From assembly GCF_024400535.1 (NCBI RefSeq), contig NZ_CP038800.1:1240001-1304000 (forward strand): DNA of 64,000 bases, read 5' to 3'. The stretch comes from Treponema denticola (GTDB lineage Bacteria > Spirochaetota > Spirochaetia > Treponematales > Treponemataceae). The position numbers and the translations under genes were made by a program. The notes under the pieces were generated by a model, which was not told where the DNA came from, did not search any database, and worked only from the letters and a program-made list of their open reading frames with translations. Positions 25,756-35,183 of this stretch are shown here, piece after piece (within the stretch, counting starts at the first letter, position 1; each line of letters starts with the position of its first letter).

Positions 25756-26949
25756 ATGATTAAGAAAATTAGAGATGAATTATTACAAACAGTCTCACAC
25801 CTCTCAAATAATGAAATACAATCTATGCGAACAGATTATTTTTCAGCGATGAAAAGTACTGAACTCAAAAAAAAATATAAAATTACTTCATATAAGTTTT
25901 CATTGGGAAAATGTCATTATGTTTTCCCATTAAAAGAAACAAAAGAAATTTGTCCTAATTGTGGGGAAAAACTTTTCTTGTTAGAAAATCCACGCGATGA
26001 TTTAAGAAGTTCTAATGATAATGTATTATTTTGTGAAGCTTGTGATCATGAAGAAACTTCATCTTGTGATTGCAATTTTTGTACAGAAATTCGAAAAGAT
26101 TTGAAAAAAATAGAGTTAGAACGTAAAAGAAAATTCATTTATGAACGAATAGATTTTGATAATTTTGTTCCAATCTCACTTAAAAAATTAACATATAGAG
26201 AAAAATTTCTATTAGGAACACTTATTCAAGCTGGTATAGAAGATGATTTCAAAACTCTAAAGCCTTTTTCTGCCTGTTCAATGCAAATTTTCCCATCCGA
26301 TGAAGAATTGAATTCAGTTTTGAATGAGTTAAAATTAAAGCATTTATTAGAATTCTCACCAAGATCACAATTGAACTGGTTTGAACCAGATTATGAAAAT
26401 AACAACTTTCAATACTATTGGAAAAATGTGCAGTTTCAAATAAATATAAAAGAAATTGATGAAAATCCTACCATTACTCGGGAGTTTCTAAATCCCCAAG
26501 ATTGGATGCTTAGTTACCCTAAAAATGATCCCACTATATGGGAGGAAATTGTATATTGGGAAGCATTGTCTTTATTTAATTATATTCTTGACTATTTTAA
26601 TATAAGTTATGAAATCGGCAAAGAAACAGAGGTGTTTTTCTGGACAGTTACAAAACAACTTCCTCTTGCAGTTGTTTATAGCATAATTTATCAATCAGGC
26701 AAAAATATTGCAGCTTATTCAAGAACGAATCAATGCCCTAAATATATTGCTTATAATTCGATCCTTCAAAATATGCGATCAAAAAGAGATAAAATAATTG
26801 CAGGGCAGTTTCAACGTTGGGAATATAATCGACCAGATAAGGAGTGTCCACAATCGATAGTTTCGCAATATTATTTTAATACAATACTAAAAATTTGTGA
26901 AAACTATTGGAAGATGTTACCTCTGGATTTTTTTTCGATAGAGAAATAA
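25756..26949 (+). CDS. Zinc-ribbon protein of unknown function
   Basis: 397 residues. Cysteine pairs CPNC (about residue 66), CEAC (about 93) and CDCNFC (about 103) form one or two zinc sites, followed by a basic helix (RKDLKKIELERKRKF) and a large alpha-helical C-terminal domain with many aromatic residues (WEEIVYWEALSLFNYILDYF). AGAGGAG precedes the ATG. It could be a nucleic-acid-binding defence protein, but no catalytic motif is seen. Confidence 0.65.
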   Translation: MIKKIRDELLQTVSHLSNNEIQSMRTDYFSAMKSTELKKKYKITSYKFSLGKCHYVFPLKETKEICPNCGEKLFLLENPRDDLRSSNDNVLFCEACDHEETSSCDCNFCTEIRKDLKKIELERKRKFIYERIDFDNFVPISLKKLTYREKFLLGTLIQAGIEDDFKTLKPFSACSMQIFPSDEELNSVLNELKLKHLLEFSPRSQLNWFEPDYENNNFQYYWKNVQFQINIKEIDENPTITREFLNPQDWMLSYPKNDPTIWEEIVYWEALSLFNYILDYFNISYEIGKETEVFFWTVTKQLPLAVVYSIIYQSGKNIAAYSRTNQCPKYIAYNSILQNMRSKRDKIIAGQFQRWEYNRPDKECPQSIVSQYYFNTILKICENYWKMLPLDFFSIEK

Positions 26950-27015
26950 ACCTAACACCCACTTCAACCTGACATTGCGGGCAAGCCGCAAATGCAGGTT
27001 AAGCGAATGTTAGAT
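26950..27015 (+). repeat. attC site, 66 bp
   Basis: ACCCACTT replaces ACCCGCTT in the left arm. The next cassette opens with CTCCGC-tttt-GCGGAG. Confidence 0.92.
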
Positions 27016-27058
27016 TGACTCCGCTTTTGCGGAGCCGAAGAGGGGGGATTTAGTAGTT

Positions 27059-27928
27059 ATGGATGTTGCTAGAGATAGAAAAACAGGTGAAATAGTATCC
27101 TCTGATGAACTTTTATTGTTACAGAACGTTGATAATCAAGGATATTCTTGTATTGGATGTTCTGTAAAAGCAACTCCATGTTCATATGCAAAACATAATA
27201 AAAAAAGACCTTACTTTAGATTTGATGAAAATATTGTACATGACGCTGACTGTTTTATTGTTGAAGATAAATATCAACATTTCAAGTCAGAAGGAAGAAA
27301 CATTGAGGGATATCCTAATTCATATCCAAATAAAATGGTAATTAAAAATGAAACGATAAAAAAACTATCATCAATATCAGGAAAAGGTTTACCTAAAATT
27401 GGAAATAATTTAAATGAAAAAGAACATAAACCATCATCTCATAACTATAGTGTAAATACATTATTTCCAATTATAAAAACGTATTTGCGTACACGAAAAG
27501 AATATCATTCAATTCTACAATTAAGTATACCAGAAATTGTTGGAGAAAATTATTCTGAGGTTATTTGGTCTTTGCCAAATGAAATTAAGTTTTTGGCGAA
27601 AAAAATTAGATATTCAAAAATATATTTACCAAAGCCATATAAATTAACAGACGATATTTTAGAAATTAATTTATTGCAAGGAAAATGGGAAAATAATAAA
27701 TCTGTAAAATTATATAAACTAGTAATAGATATAAAGAAATGGTCAGTAAATAAAATTGAGTATATTACACGACAGATTGAAAGTGCTATCAACGAACATA
27801 ACGAAGAAACCACGAAGAATGTTTATGCGTTTTTTATTGGTAATCAATATGACAGTGAAAGATTGGAAGTAATTACAATTAATAAGTATAATTTTTTTTG
27901 TTGTATAGCTCATGAAAAATTTATCTAA
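27059..27928 (+). CDS. Protein with a CoiA-like cysteine region
   Basis: 289 residues. The N terminus MDVARDRKTGEIVSSDELLLL, then YSCIGCSVKATPCSYAKHNKKRPYFRFDENIVHDADC, resembles the zinc-binding opening of CoiA-like proteins (Cys-x2-Cys, then R-x-x-F-x-F and a final His and Cys). The C-terminal half is unrelated to anything I recognise (IIKTYLRTRKEYHSILQLSIPEIVGENYSEVIWSLPNEI). It may sense or bind nucleic acid. Its stop TAA is in the attC core. GGGGGG lies upstream of the start at a long spacing. Confidence 0.6.
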   Translation: MDVARDRKTGEIVSSDELLLLQNVDNQGYSCIGCSVKATPCSYAKHNKKRPYFRFDENIVHDADCFIVEDKYQHFKSEGRNIEGYPNSYPNKMVIKNETIKKLSSISGKGLPKIGNNLNEKEHKPSSHNYSVNTLFPIIKTYLRTRKEYHSILQLSIPEIVGENYSEVIWSLPNEIKFLAKKIRYSKIYLPKPYKLTDDILEINLLQGKWENNKSVKLYKLVIDIKKWSVNKIEYITRQIESAINEHNEETTKNVYAFFIGNQYDSERLEVITINKYNFFCCIAHEKFI

Positions 27929-27986
27929 CACCCGCTTCAACGCTGACATTGCCTTTGCGGCAATGCAGGTTAAGCGGAAGTTAGAC
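27923..27986 (+). repeat. attC site, 64 bp
   Basis: The next cassette opens with TGCC-ttc-GGCA. Confidence 0.93.
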
Positions 27987-28653
27987 CGATGCCTTCGGCA
28001 CGATAAACTGTAACTTTGAAAAATAGGGTGTATTTTTTATAAATTAAAACATAAAACCAAAATTAATAGCTTATGTTCTTTGGATAAAGTTATGTTTTAT
28101 TATAATATCTACTTGTATAAGGAAAATAAAACTTTAATCTTTGAATTTTAAAACTTGTTAAGGAAGTCAACGAGTTAAAAGTCCTTCGGACGGTCATGGT
28201 GATTATAATAATTAACTTGTTAAGGAAAACTAAAGTTTTATCTAAGTATTTTAAACTAGCTAAGGAAATCAACAAAATAAAAGTCCTGCGGACGGTCATG
28301 GTGATTATAATAATTAACTTGTTAAAGAAAATAAAGTTTTAGTTTTGATTTTAATGATTTAGTAATTAAAAAGCTGTATAGTTAAAAAATAAAGTTTTAT
28401 TGTTAAGAATAAGTTTATAATTTTAAGATGATATTATTTATAAAAGGTTTGTTTTATAAATAATATAGAATTATAGTTAAATTAATAGTTTTTAATATAT
28501 GCATTAAATAATATGAAAGTTGGATATGCAAATAATAAAGCTTTGTATTAAAATTTTAAGTTTTTTATTTATTAAATATTGTAATAAAAAGCTAAATAGT
28601 GTAAAATTAAAAGCGTAATTGTTAATATTAAGTTATATAAATAAAATAAAAGT
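27987..28653 (+). repeat. ORF-less cassette A, copy 2
   Basis: Nearly the same as 5563-6226: two hairpin modules, two TGATTATAATAATTA phrases, the same AT-rich tail and the same 91-bp attC. No ORF on + is credible; an open frame on - (28090-28299) merely reads the tandem modules backwards. Confidence 0.75.
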
Positions 28654-28744
28654 GTCTAACACGCAGTTCAAGACTGACAAAACCCGCTCTGAAGAGCGGC
28701 CGGCTAAACGCCGGTACGTTTTGCAGCTTAACTGCATGTTAGAT
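28654..28744 (+). repeat. attC site, 91-bp type
   Basis: The next cassette has only a decayed opening stem (CAttttttaGTG-like). Confidence 0.93.
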
Positions 28745-28842
28745 GGACATTTTTAGTGCAAAACTTCTATAACTATACCTAATTTAATTATAACTTTATT
28801 TTAACCCAAATTAGTATATTCTAATAATACAGGAGTATAATT

Positions 28843-29871
28843 ATGAGTGCTGATTTTGAAGTATACTCATGCACTGAAATAAATTTTTCATTCGGTGATT
28901 TGTTAGCAGAGTTCAAAAAAAACATAAAAAACTTTTTTTTAAAAAATGATATACATATTGACTTTAATGTTTCTGCAGGAATTTATAACAGCAAAACGGA
29001 ACATAATAAAATAGTTACTAATAGCATGTCTTTTAGAATGCCTGAAGAAAATGAAACACTATGGATTGGTTATAACTTTACAGTTTGCGGTGAAAGAATT
29101 GCCGATTTTACACACATTGATTTTTATCCATTCGAAAATGATGAATGCATCACATCAGATTATGTGTTTGATGAGAAACAGCACATGATTTCGGATATTG
29201 AAAAGCGTATGCCACATATTATAAATGCAGGCGGTTTTTTTAATTTTGATGGGCGTGCTTGGCCTGCTTACGGATTTGCAGCTGCCGCATTTGCAAAGCT
29301 AACGGACGGAGTTATTTTTTCAGGTACAGGAGCATGGTCTTATTCAAAGTTTCCATGCCTTGCAGATGATTTCTTAAAATTTTATTTTAATGTTGACGAT
29401 TCTTCAAATGACGAAAGTGACATTATTGAAGCAAAATGGTATTTCAAAAATATAAAAACATATGACTATGTTATTAATGGAAAAATACAAACATATGCGA
29501 ATGTAAAATATGATATATATAAGCTATATGTCGTAAGATTGTTTTTAGATATGAATTATGATATAAAACCTAGTCCATATGATTTAAACTCATATACTAA
29601 ATATGCAGAAATTAATGGCAATACAACATCATTACATTTTTTTAACGAATATTTACCGATGAAAATAGATAGTATAATTGATTCTGTAAATCGAAGTAAA
29701 AATATTTCGTCCATTTGTATAATTGATAATAGTTCTATTTTTTTAGATGAAAGATATATTGAACGAATAAAACTGAAATTATCCACACTAACAAAAGGAG
29801 GAAAAAAATATAGACGAAGGTTACAAACTGTTTATCTTGTTGCTGGAGAGGAAGTTTTTGGTTTTAAGTAA
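28843..29871 (+). CDS. Hypothetical protein
   Basis: 342 residues, unrecognised, soluble. Opens MSADFEVYSCTEINFSFGDLL. A Gly/Ala/aromatic patch (INAGGFFNFDGRAWPAYGFAAAAFAKLTDGVIFSGTGAWSY, about 127-167) and a basic C terminus (LTKGGKKYRRRLQTVYLVAGEEVFGFK) stand out. CAGGAG precedes the ATG; 28745-28842 is AT-rich and may hold a promoter. 29872-29938 holds no gene. Confidence 0.65.
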   Translation: MSADFEVYSCTEINFSFGDLLAEFKKNIKNFFLKNDIHIDFNVSAGIYNSKTEHNKIVTNSMSFRMPEENETLWIGYNFTVCGERIADFTHIDFYPFENDECITSDYVFDEKQHMISDIEKRMPHIINAGGFFNFDGRAWPAYGFAAAAFAKLTDGVIFSGTGAWSYSKFPCLADDFLKFYFNVDDSSNDESDIIEAKWYFKNIKTYDYVINGKIQTYANVKYDIYKLYVVRLFLDMNYDIKPSPYDLNSYTKYAEINGNTTSLHFFNEYLPMKIDSIIDSVNRSKNISSICIIDNSSIFLDERYIERIKLKLSTLTKGGKKYRRRLQTVYLVAGEEVFGFK

Positions 29872-29938
29872 TATGTATAGTATTGAGATTAATTATATTA
29901 TAATACGCAACCGTTGCATTTTCTATTTGAATGTGGAC

Positions 29939-30004
29939 ATCTAACACCCGCTTCAACCTGACATTGCAGACAAGCCGCAAATGCAGGTTAAGCGAATGTT
30001 AGGT
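29939..30004 (+). repeat. attC site, 66 bp
   Basis: Loop GCAGACAAGCCGC has one altered base. The opening stem of the next cassette, CACC-ttc-GGCG, carries one mismatch. Confidence 0.92.
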
Positions 30005-30029
30005 TGACACCTTCGGCGCAGGAGATAAA

Positions 30030-30737
30030 ATGAAAAAAAAATTTATTTTAATTACATTAATGTTAGTGTTGATTTCAAATGTCTTTGCAGAAAAAAATAT
30101 TATTTCTGTATTCAAAGATTCAAAAAATGTAATTGATTTAAAAAAATATCTGGAAGACGGATTAAAAGAATTAAATATAGATATTACAAAAGAAATTCCA
30201 AAAGAAAATATATCTATAATAAATTATATTTTAAAATTTACTTATGAAAATAATATTCATAAAATGAGAAATGAAAATGACAATGTAGTCTATACAAAAG
30301 AAACTGGTGAAGAAGCAGTTTTCAATAAAAATGGTGATTTAGTTACTAATGATTGGAATCAGGGTTCTTTTAATTATGGAAAATATGAGCAACCAATTAA
30401 TAAGTTTTTACTTGATATATGGCCATGGTTAGTTTGGGGAAATACGAAAAATGATCCTACAACATTTGATGAAAGATTTTATTATTATTGTATGGATTTA
30501 GATCCTGGAATTCAGGAATATATTTTTTTAGAAGATAAATCACTATTAGAAAAAATAGAATATTCGGAATTAAAAGAAGAAGAAAAACTTGTATATCATT
30601 TTTTCAACTATCTATTCTTTAATGAAAAATTTAAATATAAATTAGATGAGAGAAATATTAAAAAATATAAAAAAAGTGCAGAAAATTATTGGAAATATTT
30701 ATCCCAAATAATGGAGCTCAGTGGATATAAACAATAA
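30030..30737 (+). CDS. Secreted hypothetical protein
   Basis: 235 residues with a signal peptide: MKKKFILITLMLVLISNVFAEKN, cleavage likely after VFA. No lipobox. The mature part is charged and helical (DLKKYLEDGLKELNIDITKEIPKENI ... YYYCMDLDPGIQEYIFLEDKSLL). CAGGAG precedes the ATG. Probably periplasmic; family not recognised. Confidence 0.7.
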   Translation: MKKKFILITLMLVLISNVFAEKNIISVFKDSKNVIDLKKYLEDGLKELNIDITKEIPKENISIINYILKFTYENNIHKMRNENDNVVYTKETGEEAVFNKNGDLVTNDWNQGSFNYGKYEQPINKFLLDIWPWLVWGNTKNDPTTFDERFYYYCMDLDPGIQEYIFLEDKSLLEKIEYSELKEEEKLVYHFFNYLFFNEKFKYKLDERNIKKYKKSAENYWKYLSQIMELSGYKQ

Positions 30738-30738
30738 T

Positions 30739-30804
30739 GCCTAACATCCGCTTCAACCTGACATTGCGGACAAGCCGCAAATGCAGGTTAAGCGAATGTT
30801 AGAC
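30739..30804 (+). repeat. attC site, 66 bp
   Basis: Has ACATCCGCTT for ACACCCGCTT. The next cassette opens with TGCC-ttac-GGCA. Confidence 0.92.
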
Positions 30805-30985
30805 GGATGCCTTACGGCACGATAAACTGTAACTTTGAAAATAGTATGTATTTTTATAAATTAAAGCTTAAAACCCAAATTAATAGCTTGGTTTTTTGAA
30901 TAAAGTTATGTTTTATTATAATGGCTATTTGAATAAGGAAAAATAAACTTTTATCTAAGTGTTTTTTAACTTGTTAAGGGGATAT
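30805..30985 (+). repeat. Recurrent leader element directly fused to a gene
   Basis: The first half of the recurrent element with TATAAT at 30917-30922, ending in CTTGTTAAGGGG, which now serves as Shine-Dalgarno for the 30988 gene. This is the tightest element-gene fusion in the window and supports promoter activity. Confidence 0.65.
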
Positions 30986-30987
30986 AA

Positions 30988-31518
30988 ATGAGAAAAATGA
31001 TTAGAATTTGTGTTATATTTTTGAGTTGTATTATACTACCTGGCATCATTGGAGGTCTTACTAATTTAATAAACTCTATTGTAAGTCCGGACTACTTTAT
31101 TAAAATAATGCATTGGGAAAGTATAAAAAATATTATACAAACAGCGATAGCTCAAGGTATATATCAAGGAATAATACAGGGAATGTTTTTTTCATTAGTA
31201 TTTTCTTGTGTTTATATTATTTCAAACAAAGCAGAATTAGCTGTTGTTTCAAGCATAAAATGGATTTTATTTATGGGTCTTATAACAATCGCACTTTGGG
31301 TGCTAGGTGGAATTATTGCGATATTATTATCAGTTCTCAGTCCTGAATTTTATAAAAAAACATTTATTGGAGTTCCGGATGAATTTGGAGCAATGATACG
31401 CTATGCATGGGTAGGAGGCTCAATTTGGGGCGTTTCTTTTGGTGGAATATTAGTAATGATAATTGGTACAATAATGTTTAGAAATAATTATAAACAGATT
31501 AAAGATAAAAAATATTAA
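30988..31518 (+). CDS. Integral membrane protein, about four helices
   Basis: 176 residues. Hydrophobic segments at about 5-27 (IRICVIFLSCIILPGIIGGLTNL), 62-80 (IIQGMFFSLVFSCVYIISN), 91-115 (WILFMGLITIALWVLGGIIAILLSV) and 145-165 (GGSIWGVSFGGILVMIIGTIMF). Gly-rich helices suggest tight packing. Basic C terminus. Family not recognised. AAGGGG is five bases upstream of the ATG. Confidence 0.72.
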   Translation: MRKMIRICVIFLSCIILPGIIGGLTNLINSIVSPDYFIKIMHWESIKNIIQTAIAQGIYQGIIQGMFFSLVFSCVYIISNKAELAVVSSIKWILFMGLITIALWVLGGIIAILLSVLSPEFYKKTFIGVPDEFGAMIRYAWVGGSIWGVSFGGILVMIIGTIMFRNNYKQIKDKKY

Positions 31519-31523
31519 AAATC

Positions 31524-31589
31524 GTCTAACACCCGCTTCAACCTGACATTGCGGACAAGCCGCAAATGCAGGTTAAGCGGAAGTTATGT
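31524..31589 (+). repeat. attC site, 66 bp, right core GTTATGT
   Basis: The next cassette opens with CTGCCC-act-GGGCAG. Confidence 0.92.
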
Positions 31590-31621
31590 GGACTGCCCAC
31601 TGGGCAGCGAGTAGGAAAAAA

Positions 31622-33198
31622 ATGGAAACTGAAGTTCTGACAAAGTTTAAATATGAAACATCTGATGAAAAAGATTTTGACAATTTTGAAATAGAATATG
31701 AAATATTACCAGCGTTTGAAAAAGAGAAATTAGATCCAAGAATAACTGATATAGAAAAAAAATTGCTGAAATTGATGCACAATCAGAAGAGCTTTATTCA
31801 AAGATAGAATCACTTAATTCTGAAATTGAACGTCTAACAAATCATGCAGATGTATTAGATTATCTTGTAGCGGTTGTCTCAGGAATAATTGCCGGCATGG
31901 TAGACAGTTGTCTTGTTGGAGAAACTGAAATAAACAAAGATAAAATTCAAGAAACGCTTGAGAACAAATATCATACGGCAAATGACAACGGATTTACGCA
32001 TAAAACAAAAGATGGTCATCAGGTTGACAGTCCAATGTATCACAGATTAGATGATTTAGCCCATCATCCTACTCTTTTAGGGCTAGTAGCATCAATTTTA
32101 TCAAGATATTTACGTCTTGTTATATTTATAGATGGCACAGACGGTAAACCACATATTTTTTTCTCAGATACAAGTTCAGGCATCACAAAAAAAAGAGAAA
32201 TTAAAGATTTAATGCAAGCCTGGGTTGGAGCAGTTATTGGAGGAATTTGTTTATGGTTAGTTCATGTTGCAGAAAAAAAATATGAAGAAATAAATGATGA
32301 AGAAATGCCTAAACCTCTAAAGAAAATAGTAAGAACAATTGGTTCTATGCCAATGATAATTGAGATCTTAAAAGCTGTTGATGTTTGGGCTGGGCATATG
32401 ATGAGTGATGTTTCTACATCTCAAGGTATTCCAGGTATTTTTTTGTCATTATTAAAAGAACTCTCCGTGTTACCGTTTTTACGTAATACAAATTTCAAAG
32501 TAAAAGTAGATAAACTTTATCGTAAAGGTAATAATAATCTAAGTGAATGGGGAGGCGTTGTTTTTACAGCTGCAAAAAAACAAGCTATTCCAGTTTTAAT
32601 CAATGAAACTATCACAAGAAGCTTTTATTTTGTTCGTCATCTCATTGAAGAGTATAAGGAACATAATGAGTGGAAATCTATAAATTGGGAAAATGTTATT
32701 CCGTTTAGAAACAGAACTATTGTTAGAATGCTAACAATTTCTTCAGGAACATTTACTGCAATAGATTTGGCAGATGCAGCTATTCGTTCCGCAATAGAAG
32801 CAGGTCCGCCAACGACACCTGCTTTTTGGAGTAAATTTGTTCTAAAAGTAAACTTCGTTGGTGTAGGAAGATTTGTTATTGCAGTTGGAACAGATATCGG
32901 AATGGGAATAAAACGGCAAAAACTTATAAAAGAAAGAATGCAATACAGAAGTGAAAACGGAATGTTGCAAATTGCTAAATTGTTTTATATGCAAGAAGGA
33001 ATGTGGATTGAAGCTATAGACACAGAAAAAACAATGAATGACCTATGCGATACCGCAGAAAATTCAATACTGTATTTTATGGATTCATTCAATGATATTT
33101 CTAAAAGCATTGACAATATGGATAATTATATTTCAGATGTAAAAGAAAAAAATCCAAAATTGATTGAAGATATGAAAGATATTTTGGAATGGGGGTAA
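31622..33198 (+). CDS. Membrane protein of a two-gene module, frame broken at an A8 run
   Basis: Conceptually about 525 residues. The ATG at 31622 opens an acidic stretch (METEVLTKFKYETSDEKDFDNFE). At an A8 run (31755-31762) the frame shifts by one, then reads KIAEIDAQSEELYSKIESLNSEIERL (coiled coil) and VLDYLVAVVSGIIAGMVDS (membrane segment) on into the long open frame. Later hydrophobic parts include HPTLLGLVASILSRYLRLVIFI, IKDLMQAWVGAVIGGICLWLV and FVLKVNFVGVGRFVIAVGTDIG. As written, only 60 residues or an internal start would be made. The A8 run could be a phase-variation or slippage site, decay, or a base-call error. Confidence 0.65.
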
Positions 33199-33202
33199 AA
33201 TT

Positions 33203-34159
33203 ATGGAAAATAATGAATTAATTGAAATTGAATCAGAAAATGGAATTGTGTCTGTAAACACTAATGATATTCCTGACATTATTTCTGGAAGAATAGAAGA
33301 TATTTCTCAGTTTGAAAAAGAAGTTGAAAATTCAGAATCAAGTGCTAAAGCAGCCATGGAATATGTCGGCACACAAATGACTCGATATGAAGAAAAAGGT
33401 AAATGGATTTTTAAACATCGTTCTGGGAATACTAAAGACATAATAAAGGACACTCAAGAAGCGGTAGAGCGACTTGCCTCTGCACAACAAGTGAGTGTGA
33501 ATGCTCTAAAAAAGTCTTTTGAGTTTCAGAAAAAACTTGCAGAAACGGCAAAATACCTTTTTGAACTCGGTTGTGCAAATATAACTGTAAACAGAATAGC
33601 TGTTAGGGCAATTGAACAAAAACTTAATGGAGCAAGCAAAGAAGAACTGTCAGAACTTGCACGTCAAGAAATGCTTGCTGTTGTTCGTCAGTTAAAGGAA
33701 CAAGAGGATATTCTAAAAAAACAAGAATTCCTTACCTCAAAAGTAAAAAAAAATGTTTCACGTTTAAATAAAAAAGACAAACTTGATAAAGAGCAGTCAG
33801 AAAGAATTGCTTCGTTAAGCAATGAGAATAAAGAACAAAATAAAAAATTATCTGGCATTCATAATTCGCTGTTAGAAAAAGAAAGAATAGACGCAGAACA
33901 ATCTCAGCGATTAGAAGAATTGGGGGCTTTGATTGAAAATAAAAACTCGATCGATGAAAAGCAAGAAGCCGCAATAACTGCAAATACGGAAGCAATAAAG
34001 GTTCTTGTTGAATATACAAAGCAAAAAGATATTATTGACAAGCAGCAATCAGAAGAAATAGAAGTTTTAAAAAAATCCTCTCGAAGAAAACTTTGCATAG
34101 TTGCTATTTCAGTTTCTGTTGTGGCTATAATCTGTAGTATTGTAAGCATTATGTTATAA
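33203..34159 (+). CDS. Coiled-coil, tail-anchored membrane protein
   Basis: 318 residues. A long charged coiled coil (VKKNVSRLNKKDKLDKEQSERIASLSNENKEQNKKLSGIHNSLLEKERIDAEQSQRLEELG) contains loose repeats around (K/E)xxIDxxQSxxIxxL, and ends in a basic patch (KKSSRRK) and one C-terminal membrane helix (LCIVAISVSVVAIICSIVSIML). It therefore sits on the cytoplasmic face of the membrane. It lies 4 bp after the membrane protein gene, so the two are surely co-expressed. Family not recognised. Confidence 0.72.
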   Translation: MENNELIEIESENGIVSVNTNDIPDIISGRIEDISQFEKEVENSESSAKAAMEYVGTQMTRYEEKGKWIFKHRSGNTKDIIKDTQEAVERLASAQQVSVNALKKSFEFQKKLAETAKYLFELGCANITVNRIAVRAIEQKLNGASKEELSELARQEMLAVVRQLKEQEDILKKQEFLTSKVKKNVSRLNKKDKLDKEQSERIASLSNENKEQNKKLSGIHNSLLEKERIDAEQSQRLEELGALIENKNSIDEKQEAAITANTEAIKVLVEYTKQKDIIDKQQSEEIEVLKKSSRRKLCIVAISVSVVAIICSIVSIML

Positions 34160-34173
34160 TTTGTAAAATAATC

Positions 34174-34239
34174 ACATAACACCGTTTTCAAAGCCGACAA
34201 CACGGACAAGCCGTGTTGCGGTTTAAAACAATGTTAGAA
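34174..34239 (+). repeat. attC site, divergent type (66 bp)
   Basis: ACATAAC and GTTAGAA cores, arms CGTTTT-C-AAAGCCG and CGGTTT-AAAACA, inner CACGGACAAGCCGTG. Unlike all others here. The next cassette opens with CCC-tgc-GGG. Confidence 0.85.
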
Positions 34240-34276
34240 CGACCCTGCGGGCGACAGAAAACTGGGAGTAATATTT

Positions 34277-34996
34277 ATGTCTAAAATAACGGATAAAATG
34301 ATTAAGTACTCGTATGAGTTTGCGAAAGATGTTTATAATGGAAAAATCTCAATCAATGATGCTGTTAAAGTATTATCAACAAAATACTCAATGAAGGAAA
34401 CGTCTGCAAAAGATTATATAAATAATTATAAATATATGAGACTTGCTCATAAGTACGCACGTACAATGAATGAAGCAGCAACAAAATATTTCTTGGATAG
34501 TATTTATCAAGAAGATGGTCAATCAGAACTGAAGAAAGCATTAATATCAGTATTCGGTCATTTGGATTATTATGAATCACTTGGACATGGAAAATTAAAT
34601 GGAATAAGGCGAATATATGAGCAATATAGTAAATTAATTAGCGATGCTGATTTGACACTCTATCCAGAAGAAGAAGAAGAAAATATTTATAAAGAGGGAA
34701 AAGCAAAACAAGTTTATGTAAATATATATGAACGTGATCAAAATGCTCGAAAAAAATGTATTGAATATTACGGTTACAAATGTTGTGTTTGTGGAATGTT
34801 ACTTTCAGATAAATATGGGGCAATAGGTCGAGATTTTATACATATTCATCATATTAAAGCATTGTCCTCAATAAAAAAGGAATATACTGTTGATCCGATT
34901 ACTGATTTAAGACCTGTATGTCCTAATTGCCATGCGATGATTCATAGAAGAGTACCGCCATATTCAATTGAAGAATTAAAAGAAATAATTAAGTAG
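34277..34996 (+). CDS. HNH endonuclease, complete
   Basis: 239 residues. The N-terminal 120 residues are helical and may bind DNA (KVLSTKYSMKETSAKDYINNYKYMRLAHKYARTMNEAATKYFLDSI). The C-terminal HNH domain is GYKCCVCG, then FIHIHHIKAL, DPITDLRPVCPNCHAMIHRR. A run of five Glu precedes it. GGGAG precedes the ATG. Similar HNH proteins act as McrA-like restriction nucleases. The 3' half is repeated at 1-353. Confidence 0.87.
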   Translation: MSKITDKMIKYSYEFAKDVYNGKISINDAVKVLSTKYSMKETSAKDYINNYKYMRLAHKYARTMNEAATKYFLDSIYQEDGQSELKKALISVFGHLDYYESLGHGKLNGIRRIYEQYSKLISDADLTLYPEEEEENIYKEGKAKQVYVNIYERDQNARKKCIEYYGYKCCVCGMLLSDKYGAIGRDFIHIHHIKALSSIKKEYTVDPITDLRPVCPNCHAMIHRRVPPYSIEELKEIIK

Positions 34997-35016
34997 TGTG
35001 ACTTTAAGAAAAATTC

Positions 35017-35079
35017 TTCTAACACCCGCTTCAACCTGACATTGCCTTTACGGCAATGCAGGTTAAGCGGAAGTTAGAT
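35017..35079 (+). repeat. attC site, 63 bp
   Basis: Identical in layout to the attC at 374 that follows the other HNH copy. The next cassette opens with CCTGCC-ttgt-GGCAGG. Confidence 0.93.
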
Positions 35080-35183
35080 TGACCTGCCTTGTGGCAGGCA
35101 GGTGCAGAACCAACTAAAACATCATTTTCGACTTCAAAATACTAATGTTCTTGCAAATAAGAAATGCAAGAAAGGAGTTTGAA

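Noticed and set aside
28090-28299. - strand open frame of 69 codons
   Set aside because: It reads tandem non-coding modules backwards, giving a repeated low-complexity peptide; it has no Shine-Dalgarno and is disrupted in other copies.
440-31000. UUCG tetraloop in the cassette-opening hairpins
   Set aside because: In TGCC-ttc-GGCA the pairing leaves a three-base loop; the C(UUCG)G arrangement cannot form with the rest of the stem paired.
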